Shown piece by piece: positions 1 through 9,477 of a stretch of DNA of 64,000 nucleotides. The DNA comes from Heliocidaris erythrogramma. Lineage: Eukaryota; Echinodermata; Echinoidea; Camarodonta; Echinometridae. Made by a program: the position numbers and the translations under genes. The notes under the pieces are model-generated. The model searched no databases, was not told the origin of the DNA, and was given only the letters and a program-made list of their open reading frames with translations. Position 1 is the stretch's first letter, and every line of letters starts with the position of its first letter. The stretch lies in contig CM046864.1 of assembly GCA_025617745.1 (NCBI GenBank), positions 25,668,199-25,732,198 on the forward strand, in the 5' to 3' direction.

Positions 1-19
1 AATGATGGTTGCGTAAATG

Positions 20-25
<6 letters not shown>

Positions 26-58
<33 letters not shown>
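26..58. repeat. (TA)n microsatellite
   Basis: Uninterrupted alternating TA run followed by a short GT-rich stretch. Similar TA runs flank the next small palindromic element and recur near 60.5-61.2 kb. Confidence 0.95.
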
Positions 59-60
<2 letters not shown>

Positions 61-70
61 AGTGTGTGTG

Positions 71-299
71 TGAGCAGATAATGATGATGGAACGGAATGA
101 AGCAGGTCACTCGGTTAATTTACAAGCTTCCGGTTCCTGACCTTCTTCTGTTCTGTTGTCTTTAGTTTTGTTAAGTTTATTATTATTATTATGTTTCATT
201 CTGTTTGATTTAGCAAATAAACTTGAAGGCGACCAGGAGCCGAAAGCTTGTAAATTAACCGAGTGACCTGCTTCATTCCGTTCCATCATTATCTGTTCA
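71..299. mobile_element. Foldback element A (about 230 bp)
   Basis: The left arm (71 to about 150) is the reverse complement of the right arm (about 223-299) with a 3-nt indel and scattered mismatches; about 70 bp, including a TAT microsatellite, lie between. The inner arm sequence, read near 221-246, resembles part of foldback element B (1363-1390): both end in GAAAGC and precede it with a GAAG box and a GC-rich hairpin-like segment. I see no ORF. It may derive from an inverted pair of Penelope-like terminal repeats; that assignment is inference. Confidence 0.7.
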
Positions 300-355
300 C
301 ATATCTAAATTTAACATGGTTCAACCGAACGGTACACACATCCACACCTCTCTCG

Positions 356-390
<35 letters not shown>

Positions 391-410
391 TACACACACA
401 CATATATATT

Positions 411-531
411 TTACTGGATTGCGTATTAGGGAGACACACGACGATAATGTTTATTCCGTCATAATAGGGACCGGTCTACGAGGCCAAAGAAGCAAGACAA
501 AAGAATGTCTCCCTAATGCACAATCCAGTAA
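411..531. mobile_element. Small TIR element (MITE-like, about 120 bp)
   Basis: Terminal inverted repeats of about 25 bp: TTACTGGATTGCG at the left end (411-436) and its near complement at the right (507-531), with two mismatches. It is inserted in TA microsatellite sequence on both sides. No coding capacity. The superfamily is not determined because the target duplication is hidden in the TA repeat. Confidence 0.7.
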
Positions 532-568
532 TATATATTATATATACATATATATATACATATATTAT

Positions 569-1464
569 ATAGTGTGAAGACTGATGAGACAGGAGACAAG
601 GACGTAGCTGATCTTCAACTTTATTAGATCAAGCTTTCGGCCTTCCCGGCCTTCTTCAGGCTCTGAAGATAATAATAATACATACATATAGAATTATACT
701 TCAATATACAAACATATAATTTTATGTTTGTATATTCCATTTAATAACAAAATATACATTAGCATATTGATATCAGCATATACCTTCATGGCTACAGTTT
801 ATTACAAGTAACCTAATGAATGAATGATAAGAACATAGCTCGGAAATATTGTACAGAAATTTAATGTGAAAGACCGCTTACCTAAAGTGAAGTTTCGTTG
901 AGGGTGACTGATGTGTGTGTGTGTGTGTGTGTGTTATCTAGGTGTGTAAAATATCTTGCTCTCAAGTGTGAAAAAATTACTGATCTTTGACATTGTCCAA
1001 GGGGAACCTGGGATTGCATATGAATGTGTCGGAGAGAAAGAAGGAGAGAGAGGGAGAAAGAGAGGCGAGATGAGAAAAAAGATTCAGTTAGAATGATATA
1101 TAAATAAGTACACACACACACACACACATCAGTCACCCTCAACGAAACTTTAGGTAAGCGGTCTTTTACCCATTAAATATGTGTACAATATTTACGAGCT
1201 ATGTTCTTATCATTCATGCATGAAGTTATTTGTAATAAACTATAGTCATGAAGGGATATGCTGATAATTATTAATAGGCAAATGTATATTTTGTTATTAA
1301 ATGGAATATAAAAAACACAATGATACGTGTGTATATATATGCTATATGTATTATCTTCAGAACCTGAAGAAGGCCGGGAAGGCCGAAAGCTAGATCTAAT
1401 ACAGTTGAATGGTTGAAGTTCGGCTACGTCCTTATCTCCTGTCTCACCAAGCCTCACACTATAC
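569..1464. mobile_element. Foldback element B with arms of about 350 bp
   Basis: The left arm (569-934) and right arm (1111-1464) are inverted copies at roughly 85-90 percent by eye. About 175 bp of purine-rich spacer lies between, and GT/CA runs sit at the inner arm ends. At 1363-1390 the right arm reads CTGAAGA, an A, GGCC, a short loop, GGCC, GAAA, which is close to a hammerhead ribozyme core (CUGANGA, helix II, GAAA) but has one extra A. Penelope-like elements are known to carry such ribozymes in their terminal repeats, so an inverted Penelope-derived pair is a reasonable guess. No ORF. Confidence 0.7.
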
Positions 1465-1679
1465 AATTTACCGAGACGCCGTCGAAATGTTTAAAGTAGC
1501 TATCCAAAGAAAATCACAAATATGGCAATTAATGTATCACTAGAAACTGGGAAGCTTACAGATGGCAATCGTATAAGTTTTATGTCAACTGCGTATCTGA
1601 TGATTATAAAAACAACATAAATAAAAGCTCTTCTCAGCGTCTGGAATATCCGAGTATTCGCCAGAAAAATAGCGATGTT

Positions 1680-2095
1680 TTGATGTTGTCACACTAGGGA
1701 CCAATCCTGCTTGAGCAGACGACGTCCTATAATGAATGAACTTAATTGCAATGCAATTATTTATCAAATTATAAAGAGTTTCGTATATGTGACCCGTCAC
1801 GTCAAAATGAGACAGAAGTCGTATTTTTTCAAATTTGATTTCATTGTCGATTATTATTCTCAGGTTCATAAGCTTTAATTTGATATAAAGGTCAACTCTA
1901 GAGACTAATGTGCTCAAGGCACAACCGACAGGAAAAACTTGCAAGTACACAAAAATACTCTAGAGAATGTGTATTAGTGGAGATAATTGATTTTGAAACT
2001 CGAGAATAGTAGGGCTCTGGAAAAGCATACTTTCGAGAAAGACGCTTTCGAAGTTGACTTCCGTTTTGTCTTCATGCACCATTTTTGTTTTCATC
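1680..2095 (-). repeat. Dispersed repeat R1, copy 1
   Basis: This segment aligns in reverse complement with 59870-60110 and in part with 5920-6410. Shared landmarks are a block around 1795-1825 (read as TGACCCGTCACGTCAAAATG), then AAGCTTTAATTTG, GTATTAGTGGAGATAAT and GACTTCCGTTTTG. There is no coding potential. Compared with copy 3, this copy carries a 62-bp extra segment (see 1895-1965). Class unknown. Confidence 0.75.
1895..1965 (-). mobile_element. Nested SINE/LINE-tail fragment with 9-bp target duplication
   Basis: ACTCTAGAG occurs at 1895-1903 and again at 1957-1965, with 53 bp between. The orthologous position in repeat copy 3 (near 59978-59986, reverse complement) has the motif once and no insert, so it serves as an empty site. 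The inserted bases (ACTAATGTGCTCAAGG onward) match the tail sequence at 2279-2325. This is direct evidence of a short retroposition event. Confidence 0.8.
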
Positions 2096-2119
2096 TTTAA
2101 TGCCAACTAGAAAAAAAAC

Positions 2120-2198
2120 CCTACAATTTCCTGGTTGAATGAAAGTAGACCTTTTATGGAAAATGGCATCTACCTTCATTCAACCAGGAAATTGTAGG
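2120..2198. repeat. Hairpin: 29-bp inverted repeat
   Basis: The segment 2120-2148 is the reverse complement of 2170-2198 with one mismatch; 21 bp lie between. It could be a tiny foldback or MITE relic. No gene. Confidence 0.8.
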
Positions 2199-2215
2199 TC
2201 CGTTTTCTGATTGTT

Positions 2216-2345
2216 TTAATAATAATAAATAATAATAATAATAATAATATAGAGTATTTGTAATGCGCCAACTCCACATGACTAATGTGCTCAAGGCGCA
2301 ATGGAGAGGAAAGTACACAAAAAATACACGAAAATGGAACAACAA
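2216..2345 (-). mobile_element. SINE or LINE 3' tail (minus strand)
   Basis: On the minus strand it reads CATTGCGCCTTGAGCACATT, then TGTGGAGTTGGCGCATTACAAATACTC, ending in a (TTA)n run (plus 2217-2247). The same tail is at 35571-35663 on the plus strand and as a fragment at 1904-1956. Tails ending in a (TTA)n run are typical of retroposed elements; the body of the element is not recognised here. Confidence 0.65.
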
Positions 2346-2410
2346 CAGTGTGAAAGTAAATCTACCGGTACTGGAAAGACTTTTTGAACAAATGAGTTTT
2401 GAGGGCATAT

Positions 2411-2955
2411 TTAAAGGTCCAGCATGAGCAAATTACCGATCCCCCATGATTTCTTAGTTTTAGGGACAACAAGCAAATTATCAGATGATCTTAAGCGTCT
2501 GGAAGGATTATAAGGCATCAACAAATTAATATTGTACCCTGGGGCAGATCCATGTATACAGTAAAAAACAAGTAATAACAATTTAAATACAATGCGGGAT
2601 TCGACAGGTAACCAATGTAGTGAAGACAAAATAGGAGTAATGCGAGTATGACGCCTGGTAAGGGTAACAATACAGGTTGCTGAATTTTGTAATTTTTTGA
2701 AAGTTGAGATTGTGGCAGCTGAAACAAAAGTGCATTGCCAAAGTCAAGCCGGGATGATATGAGGGCATGAACTATTTTTTCGGTGGCCGAGCGGGTTAAA
2801 TATTTGCGGATGATGCCTAAATTACGTAACTGATACCGGACATATTTACAAAGAGCTGGGATCTGAGCGGACATGGACATTGTAGAATCAAATAAAACTC
2901 CAAGCTTTCTACATGATTTATGATGACAATTTTCATGATGACAATTTTCATTCAT
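2411..2955 (-). pseudogene. LINE reverse transcriptase C-terminal fragment (CR1/L2-like)
   Basis: Two overlapping minus-strand frames give the usual C-terminal region of a non-LTR retrotransposon ORF2. One frame has LGVLFDSTMSM, RNLGIIRKYLT and HALISSRLDFGNALL, the thumb region after the YxDD palm. A frameshift later comes SLHWLPVESRIVFKLLLLVF, CIHGSAPGY and RRLRSSDNLLVVP. The fragment lacks the palm and the endonuclease, so it is 5'-truncated, and at least one frameshift makes it dead. It ends about 100 bp from the (TTA)n tail at 2216-2345 on the same strand, which may be its own 3' end or a separate SINE. The clade call is by motif memory, not alignment. Confidence 0.8.
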
Positions 2956-3270
2956 TTATTTTTGCAGATGACATTTGTTTATGTCAGGTCAGGACATAAA
3001 TGAAAGAGTTTCTATTGTAAATACTGAATTGCAGATTGTTTATAACAAATCGTTTGACAATTAATTTGGAAAAAAATACTTCTTATATGATTTTTAAATA
3101 AAAACCTTAGATAATCCAGTAATAGAAATTCAGATTGGCAATCATAGCATTAAAAGAGTAGAGCAAACTAAATTTTTAGGGGTTGTAATTGATGAAAAAC
3201 TTACCTGGAAAGAACATTTAAATGATATATCTTCAAATATACCAAAGGCTGTTAGTGTGATGTATTATTA
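2952..3270 (+). pseudogene. LINE reverse transcriptase palm fragment (plus strand)
   Basis: Reading from 2952, the frame gives SFIFADD at the palm catalytic motif (FADD box at 2961-2972). Further on come INLEKNTSYMIF, NPVIEIQIGNHSIKR, TKFLGVVIDEKLTWKEH and NDISSNIPKAVSVMYY. This is the standard palm-to-thumb order of a LINE reverse transcriptase. Stop codons and frameshifts interrupt it (for instance near 3057 and 3099). It meets the minus-strand LINE fragment head to head at 2952-2960, so the two come from different insertions. Both ends are truncated. Confidence 0.75.
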
Positions 3271-3274
3271 ATGT

Positions 3275-3692
3275 TATACAATACAATGATTTTACCTCAA
3301 TTTTGTTTTCTTCTTGGTCTGTAATGATGCAATATAAAGAGCAGGATACATTTAAATAGCGCCCTGGTGAACTGAGCTTTTGTTTGATAATATTCATTAT
3401 GCGAGCTATACCCGCAGCGTTTTAAATGGCAATTATTGAATCTCTTTTGTATCACCCCCCCCCCCCCCCCCCCCCACAAAGTGAAACTTGACACAATACT
3501 TTCCTGGTTGTTGCCCTCTTTTTGAAAGCCAATTTCTTTTCTCGTTGCTTTCTAACATGTCTAATGATACAGTATAAAGACCAGGAAGCATTTAAAGCCA
3601 GTACGCGACAACAAACAAATCTTTTGTTTGACATTTTTCTTTCTTCTTGCAAGCAATACAAATTGCATTTGCAGCTTTCCTATAAGGTGTGC
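3275..3692. repeat. Spacer with poly(C) tract and diverged 45-bp duplication
   Basis: A run of 21 C lies at 3455-3475. The segment near 3321-3361 (TAATGATGCAATATAAAGAG then CAGGATACATTTAAA) resembles 3560-3598 (TAATGATACAGTATAAAGAC then CAGGAAGCATTTAAA), suggesting an old tandem or dispersed duplicate. No gene seen. Confidence 0.5.
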
Positions 3693-4511
3693 TTAAAGGA
3701 GAACTAAGCCCAGAATATAAATGTACTTACGTTCAAAGGTGTAATATAATCTTAATCATTGGCCTGTATCACTTTAGAAATGAAATATCATAAAAGGGCT
3801 TAAATCAGGACATTCTAGCACATGGTATCGTCTGCTATCACTTTACATGGGGATGCCATTTTCTTGATCCTAGAGCTGAATTGCTTCATCACAAAAAACT
3901 CTCCATATATGATGGAAAATACATAACAGGTGTATACATGTATTCAAAAATTTGAAATATATAGATATCTTTACAAATCTCTGGTTTTGCTAAATAGAAA
4001 TCGATTTCCTGGGCTTGCTTGGCAGAGCAGAACATAATTTATACAACACGCATTCTGACTATTAAAGTCCATTATCTCAAGAAGGGGGAATGCATAATTT
4101 GTCACTATTGACGCTTGGAAAGTTATCATCCATAAATTTGAATTAATTTGCTCCGTCACGTACGTCATAGTATCAAGAAAATAGATTTCTTTTGAGTAAA
4201 AAAGTAATTTTAAAAGAAATGTAAAACACATTTTCTTTATTAGAATATATGTATATAATATCTGTTAAATATTTTAAATCTCAAATGGGATTTTGTATCA
4301 GGAAGAAAGACAATTTTGCATTCGAATTAAAAATATCTTTATGTAGACATCAAGAAACTGGCAGCCCCCAGGTATCGCTAGCAGACGATAAATTTTGCTG
4401 AGAAAATCTTGATTTATACCCATATCGTATATTTTAATGCAAAACTACGTAGGACAACAAAAAGGAATAGAATATAAGCACATATATATTTTGAGGTTAA
4501 TTCCCCTTTAA
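3693..4511. mobile_element. TTAA-ended palindromic DNA element, copy A
   Basis: The ends are TTAAAGGAGAACTAAGCC and, in reverse complement, TTAAAGGGGAATTAACCTC. Much of the element is an imperfect palindrome: for example the block near 3827-3870 returns inverted near 4355-4400. Copy B at 7052-7971 shares the ends and the interior, the interior in the opposite orientation. No transposase is present, so it is non-autonomous. A terminal TTAA would suit a piggyBac-like mode of insertion, but the target duplication cannot be separated from the element end. Confidence 0.7.
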
Positions 4512-4939
4512 GTGCATGGAGTTCATGTCCTGACGATTATTGATCCCGACCCCCCCCCCCCCCCCCCCCACGAATCACGCTTTCTAGACTTGACGTAATA
4601 ATTTACTGTATTTTGCTAGCTTATAAACAACACGCAGTGTTAACAACAGTTAAAGAGGGCTAACATGAATAGATCTATCGTTCACTTGTCTTTGGATTTT
4701 TTTATATTACATGTAGATATCCGTTTGTTTTAGTGCGGAAGGAAAAATCTAAAATCCTTTTTAAAAAGTCTTCTTTTTTCATACATGTAGGCATGCAAGA
4801 AGGCACGAGCCTGTCTAGCCCACGTCATAAATACATTAAAATATCACGTGACCTGGAACATCCAATGAATGAAAGCCTCGCCTAGCTAGGGGCGTGGCCT
4901 TGCGTGTATACAATTGCTCTTGCTCATTGTGCACAAATA
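4512..4939. other. No gene seen; poly(C) tract at 4550-4569
   Basis: After the 20-base C run the sequence is unremarkable AT-rich DNA with no convincing ORF, splice pair or known repeat. Confidence 0.5.
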
Positions 4940-5752
4940 CACTAAAGGAAAAAAAAAACTTATAAAAGTTCAAGAGATCACCAAATTAAATTCTCTGCAT
5001 GGAAATGTACCAAATTTGGATATAATGTTGATTCAATGCATGGCTTTAAATGACAGTCAATAACAAAAAGTTTTCTTCAATGCCACAAAAGAAATGTGCA
5101 CTGAAGCAAAGGACTCTCTAATCCCCAAGTCACAAAGACAAACTGCAGCCTTGTACACCATATGCATGTCAATGAATGAAACAAAAGAATTTCAAAAGGG
5201 ATTTGCACCCCTCGAGCAAGAGGATATTGATGTTCTGCCATGGTGCGCCCGTTCACCAGACCTTTCCCCAATTGAACATCTCTGGGAAGAGCTTGGTCGA
5301 CGTGTGTCAACCCATCAATCAACCCATCAATAGGGAGACGCTCATTGCAGCACTGCAAGAGGAATGGAACAATGTTCCCCAGGCTACCATCGCGAATCTG
5401 ATCGGAAGCATGCGAAGACGGTGTACAGCTTGCCAGCAAGCTAGAGGTGGACATACTGGCTATTAATCTGTTTGGATATGAACTTGCAAATCCCTTTTGA
5501 AATTCTTTTGTTTCATTCATTGACATGCATATGGTGTACAAGGCTGCAGTTTGTCTTTGTGACTTGGGGATTAGAGAGTCCTTTGCTTCAGTGCACATTT
5601 CTTTTGTGGCATTGAAGAAAACTTTTTGTTATTGACTGTCATTTAAAGCCATGCATTGAATCAACATTATATCCAAATTTGGTACATTTCCATGCAGAGA
5701 ATTTAATTTGGTGATCTCTTGAACTTTTATAAGTTTCTTTTTTCCTTTAGTG
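4940..5752 (+). mobile_element. Tc1/mariner-like element, internally deleted, 268-bp TIRs
   Basis: The element starts CACTAAAGG at 4940 and ends CCTTTAGTG at 5752, with TA on both sides (4938-4939 and 5753-5754), the hallmark target duplication of Tc1/mariner. The left arm (4940-5207) and right arm (5485-5752) are both 268 bp and nearly identical inverted copies. Only 277 bp lies between, and it encodes the C-terminal end of a transposase. The structure suggests that one arm was replaced by a copy of the other during gap repair. Confidence 0.9.
5208..5466 (+). pseudogene. Tc1-like transposase C-terminal remnant
   Basis: The first frame reads LPWCARSPDLSPIEHLWEEL, the well-conserved Tc1 block holding the last catalytic acidic residue (E in IEHLWEELG). 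The next frame continues RETLIAALQEEWNNVPQATI, then LIGSMRRRCTACQQARGGHT and a GY stop. This matches the normal Tc1 C-terminus in order and ending. A frameshift lies near 5300, and 12 bp are tandemly repeated at 5307-5330. The DNA-binding domain and the first two catalytic aspartates are absent, so the product could not transpose anything. Confidence 0.85.
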
Positions 5753-5754
5753 TA

Positions 5755-6646
5755 TTAACGAATTGACAAAAAAAAACACTCCCAGAAAAACTGATTTTCT
5801 ACCTCTTCCAGTAATATTTAGGACTAGAATACTAGGACTAGATTCAAATACATCAAGAATAATAATTTCCCAAAATTTGGTATTTTTCACGATTTTCCCC
5901 TTTTTTTCCGGTTCTAGCCCAGCGACTTCTGTCTCATTTTGATGTGACGGATCACATATTTAAACATGACCTTATTTCACACCATTCTAAAAGGGAAAGT
6001 GAAACTGATTCTGATAACTAAAACCGTTTGATTGTAAATACACAGGAGGGTCAATGATCAATGAAATAAACCCCACTTTCAAATTGAAAATCCCTCCGAA
6101 TAATAGCACGGATGGTATTCGTTCCCTCTTGAAACGCCGAACATGTCCCGGTGCAAGCAGCTGAAAATACAATGGCGTCTTATTTTGTTTACAAGTGACT
6201 GATTCCTTTATTTTTTTAACGCTGCATTTTTCATCAAAATAATACCATACACGAAGTTAAGAGTGAGGCAACAGACTAACATTAAGACTGACGCTAGTCA
6301 AGTAAGAGAAATAAGTGAAGAGGAGATGACAAAACAGGCACTGAAAAATGTGTAAGATGTTACGGGACATCGTCTGCTTAGACAGGACTGGTCCCTGGTG
6401 TGTCGTCACACATCTCAGCAGCGTTCGAGGAGCTCTTCAGCTGCTATATCGGGGGCTGTATTTTACCGTTTTATAATTGATAATAATCATTACTCCAAAT
6501 GTTTCCAAGCGTTGAATTTGGATAACCTTGTTTAATTTATGCCATCTATGCAATAATAAGTATTAAGCCAATATTTAGTTTGATGGAATTTTCTTGTAAT
6601 GTGATCTTTAAGTTTATGGGTATCTTCGCATATATATATATATATA
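5755..6646 (+). repeat. Dispersed repeat R1, copy 2, in otherwise empty sequence
   Basis: Around 5923-5955 the sequence reads CGACTTCTGTCTCATTTTGA then TGTGACGGATCACAT. At 6363-6402 it reads GGGACATCGTCTGC then GGACTGGTCCCTGGTGTG. Both blocks occur in the same order in R1 copy 1 (reverse complement), there closer together, so this copy may hold an insertion of roughly 300 bp. No gene recognised. Confidence 0.55.
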
Positions 6647-8159
6647 CACTTAACCAAAAAAGTAAGTTCCCCCTAGCATTTTTGGATATATCTCAAAAAG
6701 TATTTTATCGATTTTCATAATTCAAACGGGAATGGATAGGGAATTTTATTACTCATAACATGAATGGCATATCATTGCCACCAGATATCATTATTGGTGT
6801 GAAAGAATGCATTTTATGTCAAAATGCATGGAAAAAAGTTGCACTTTAGTGATTTGCATTGACTTTTACACAAATAAATTTTTTTTTAAGCATGGTTTAT
6901 TGCATATTTCTCTATCTCTTTCTTTACATGAGCATACAGTTTAATAGGGAAGCATATTGTACCTGAAGAAATTCCTGAGAATTACATAACAATTTAAAAA
7001 GGTCATTTGCTAACTTGCATAGGAAATGTACACAATATGCTTCGTATAACCTTAAAGGAGAATTAACCTCAAACAATAAAGACGATAGTGTTCAAAGGTG
7101 TTATTTATTCCTACTTGTTAGACAATATGGCTTCGCGTCAAAATATACGAGATCGATACGAATCAAGATTTTCTGAGCAAAATTTATCATCTGCTAGCAA
7201 TATGTATCGTCTGCTAGCAATACATGGGGGCTGCCATTTTTTTTATGTGTACAAGAAGATTTTCTTAATCCAAATGCCCAATTGCCTTTTTCAAAATTAA
7301 AAAATTAAAAACCCATTTGAGATTAAAAATATAGAATAGATATGACAATTTATTTTTAAACTGAAGATTTCCTTATATATTTCTGTTGAAAATCGATATT
7401 GGCTTAATAGAAATCTATTTTCTCGATACTGGACGTATGGGACGGAGCAAATTAATTCAAATTTTATGGATGCTTCTTCCCTGAGCATCTATAGCGGCAA
7501 ACTATGCATTCACCTGCTTTCGGATAATGGGACTTGAAAAGTCAGAATGCATGCTGCATATATTATGTTCTGCTCTGTTTGGCAAACCCAAGAAAATAGA
7601 TTTTTGTTAAGCAAAACCAGACAATTTAAAAGTATCATTATAAAGATTTAATTTTTATATTACATGTAAACACCCACTTTATATTTTTCGTCACATATGG
7701 GATTTTAGGTAATGAAGAAAATCAATTTAGGTCTTGGATTCAAAATATCTTCCTGACTGGAACATTTCTCAATGGTTCATGTACAACTCCAAATCAGCAA
7801 GAAAATGGCAGCCCCCATGTAAATGAGTAGGAGACGATACCGCGTGTTGGAACATCTTTATTTATACCCTTTTCTGATATCTTATTAGAAAATGATTTAG
7901 GCCAATAAGTAGGAATATATTACACCTTCCAATATAAGTCAATTTGTAATCAGGGGTTAATTCTCCTTTAAGTGCAACTTTTTTTCCCATGCATTTTGAC
8001 ATAAAATGCATTTTTCACACCAATAATGATATCTGGTGGCAATGATATGCCATTCATGTAATAAAATTTCCTATCCAGTTTGAATTATGAAAATCGGTAA
8101 AATACTTTTTGAGATATATCCAAAAATGCTAGGGGGGAACTTACTTTTTTGGTTGAGTG
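6647..8159. mobile_element. TA-flanked TIR element with TIRs of about 190 bp, interrupted
   Basis: The ends are CACTTAACCAAAAAAGTAAG (6647) and, in reverse complement from 8159, CACTCAACCAAAAAAGTAAG, with TA outside both. The inverted arms run 6647 to about 6848 and about 7972 to 8159, including a block about GAATGGCATATCATTGCCA. No transposase remains. The CACT start and TA duplication suggest a mariner-like non-autonomous family. The element is split by the TTAA-ended element at 7052-7971, so it is the older of the two. Confidence 0.8.
7052..7971. mobile_element. TTAA-ended palindromic DNA element, copy B (nested)
   Basis: It begins TTAAAGGAGAATTAACCTC and ends with the complement. The interior matches copy A (3693-4511) in inverted orientation, for example around the block read GCCAAACAGAGCAGAACATA on the minus strand near 7565-7585. 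CTGCTAGCAATA is duplicated near 7191-7222. It lies inside the TA-flanked element, so it inserted later. No coding potential. Confidence 0.7.
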
Positions 8160-8656
8160 TATATACAGTATATGACTCTTTTGGACCTAACAAGATTTTA
8201 TTCTACATAGTTCACAGCGGCGTAGCCATGGTTTTCTTCCGAGTTGCTTCTTCTAATCTTCATGAATAAATAATATAGGAATAATCATAATGCATATAGC
8301 TAATTCCTATGAATTATATCAATTGCTAATATTGTACCCACTAAATTGTTGTCACTATGATGCATTGAATTGTAAGCAAGTAGCCTTTTTGTATTTCCGT
8401 AACGCTATACGGTATATATTGTGATTATTTAAATTCATGAATTTCTTAGTCTTTTTTTTTTCTAAATATAAACCATACCTATGAAAAACATAATTCATAG
8501 GATATGGACGAAAACTAAATATAGTTAAAATCGATTCCATTACTAACAATTCTAGACATGACAATGAAGTTTCACTAGTAGATCAGTAGTTCTTTATAGA
8601 GTATAATTTTTATTGAAGCTCTTATGACCTTGTAGGTCCACCTACTGCACTCTTAC
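8160..8656. other. Intronic or downstream sequence of the lectin gene; nothing recognised
   Basis: I searched the minus strand for the missing C-terminal lectin exon (the WND...C...C region) and did not find it. A short minus-strand frame at about 8193-8262 ends in a stop followed at once by AATAAA, but it has no lectin hallmarks. The rest is AT-rich. Confidence 0.4.
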
Positions 8657-8748
8657 CTGAGTGGAGTACCATCAAGCCATTTGAACGCGTCTTCGGATTC
8701 TTGGTCCGTGAGTCCAATATAATATTCGTCATTATTACCGGCAGTGAG
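8657..8748 (-). CDS. C-type lectin, exon 3 (central CTLD segment)
   Basis: The minus strand encodes 30 residues: LTAGNNDEYYIGLTDQ, then ESEDAFKWLDGTPL, plus two bases AG. This is the second beta-strand region of a C-type lectin-like domain, where the WIGL motif (here YIGL) is followed by F.W.DG.PL. The exon ends at a consensus donor (AG then GTAAGA, intron starting at 8656). The acceptor is TTTTTTAACAGAG, and using the second AG (8750-8749) starts the exon in phase 0, matching exon 2. Codon periodicity is clean with no stops. C-type lectins are usually secreted carbohydrate- or ligand-binding proteins, often immune effectors in echinoderms. The next exon should supply the EPN/QPD-type and WND sugar-binding motifs and the last cysteines; it is not visible, so sugar specificity cannot be judged. 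Confidence 0.85.
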
Positions 8749-8750
8749 CT

Positions 8751-9477
8751 CTGTTAAAAAATTCTATTTACAAGTGAAAGAAGAATCAGTATCAAATTAA
8801 TAGGAAACTGTCATGTTAGTACAGCAGAAATGAAGCCAGGGGTATTGTGAGAATTCTGGTACCTAAATATTCGGCATTAAAGATGTGTATTCTTGAGTAT
8901 AGAATGAGAGCGATAAAGACACTACATAAAAATGTCCAGATAGGCCGAGAATTTCCCACCCTGATAAGCAAAATAAAATAATATTCTCGTTCTGCAAGAA
9001 GGCATACAACTAAATTAATATGTTTACAGATACTTCTAAAGAGTAATGTAAAGGGGAGAGGAATACAATCGTTAAAACCCTTTTTCCTTTTTAAAATCAT
9101 TTTCTTCTGCGATCTGATTAAGATGGTAATTGTTTTGTTCATTAGTTTTCATGAGACTGATAATTCATTTTGTCGTATAATCAACGGTAAAAGTAAGATA
9201 ATCACAACTTGTCAATTGTAAGTCATTCAGTTATAATATCAGTTTTGTCATAGACTTACAAGGGGAGGGGCGCTAGGGGCAGCGAGATTGTTTCTTATGT
9301 TTGAATTGTTTTATCCTACTAGTCCACTTCAATTACAAAAATTGAAAACTCTTTATATGAATCATAATTACCATCAGACGATGTCACCATAATATGATAT
9401 TACGTCAAATTTGCTCAAAGGCAATTTTTGAAAGAAAGAAAACACACTGCAAAGTTGATAGTAGGAGGAGAAAACGA
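8751..9477. other. Intron sequence; no feature recognised
   Basis: AT-rich with no convincing exon, no repeat I recognise and no long inverted repeat. It belongs to the roughly 17-kb intron between lectin exons 2 and 3. Confidence 0.4.

Noticed and set aside
581..588. CTGATGAG on the plus strand as a canonical hammerhead start
   Set aside because: No GAAA box follows at helix-II distance on that strand, so the better candidate is at 1363-1390.
8193..8262. Short minus-strand frame followed by AATAAA, considered as the last lectin exon
   Set aside because: No cysteines, no WND or other CTLD hallmarks in the frame; coincidence is more likely.
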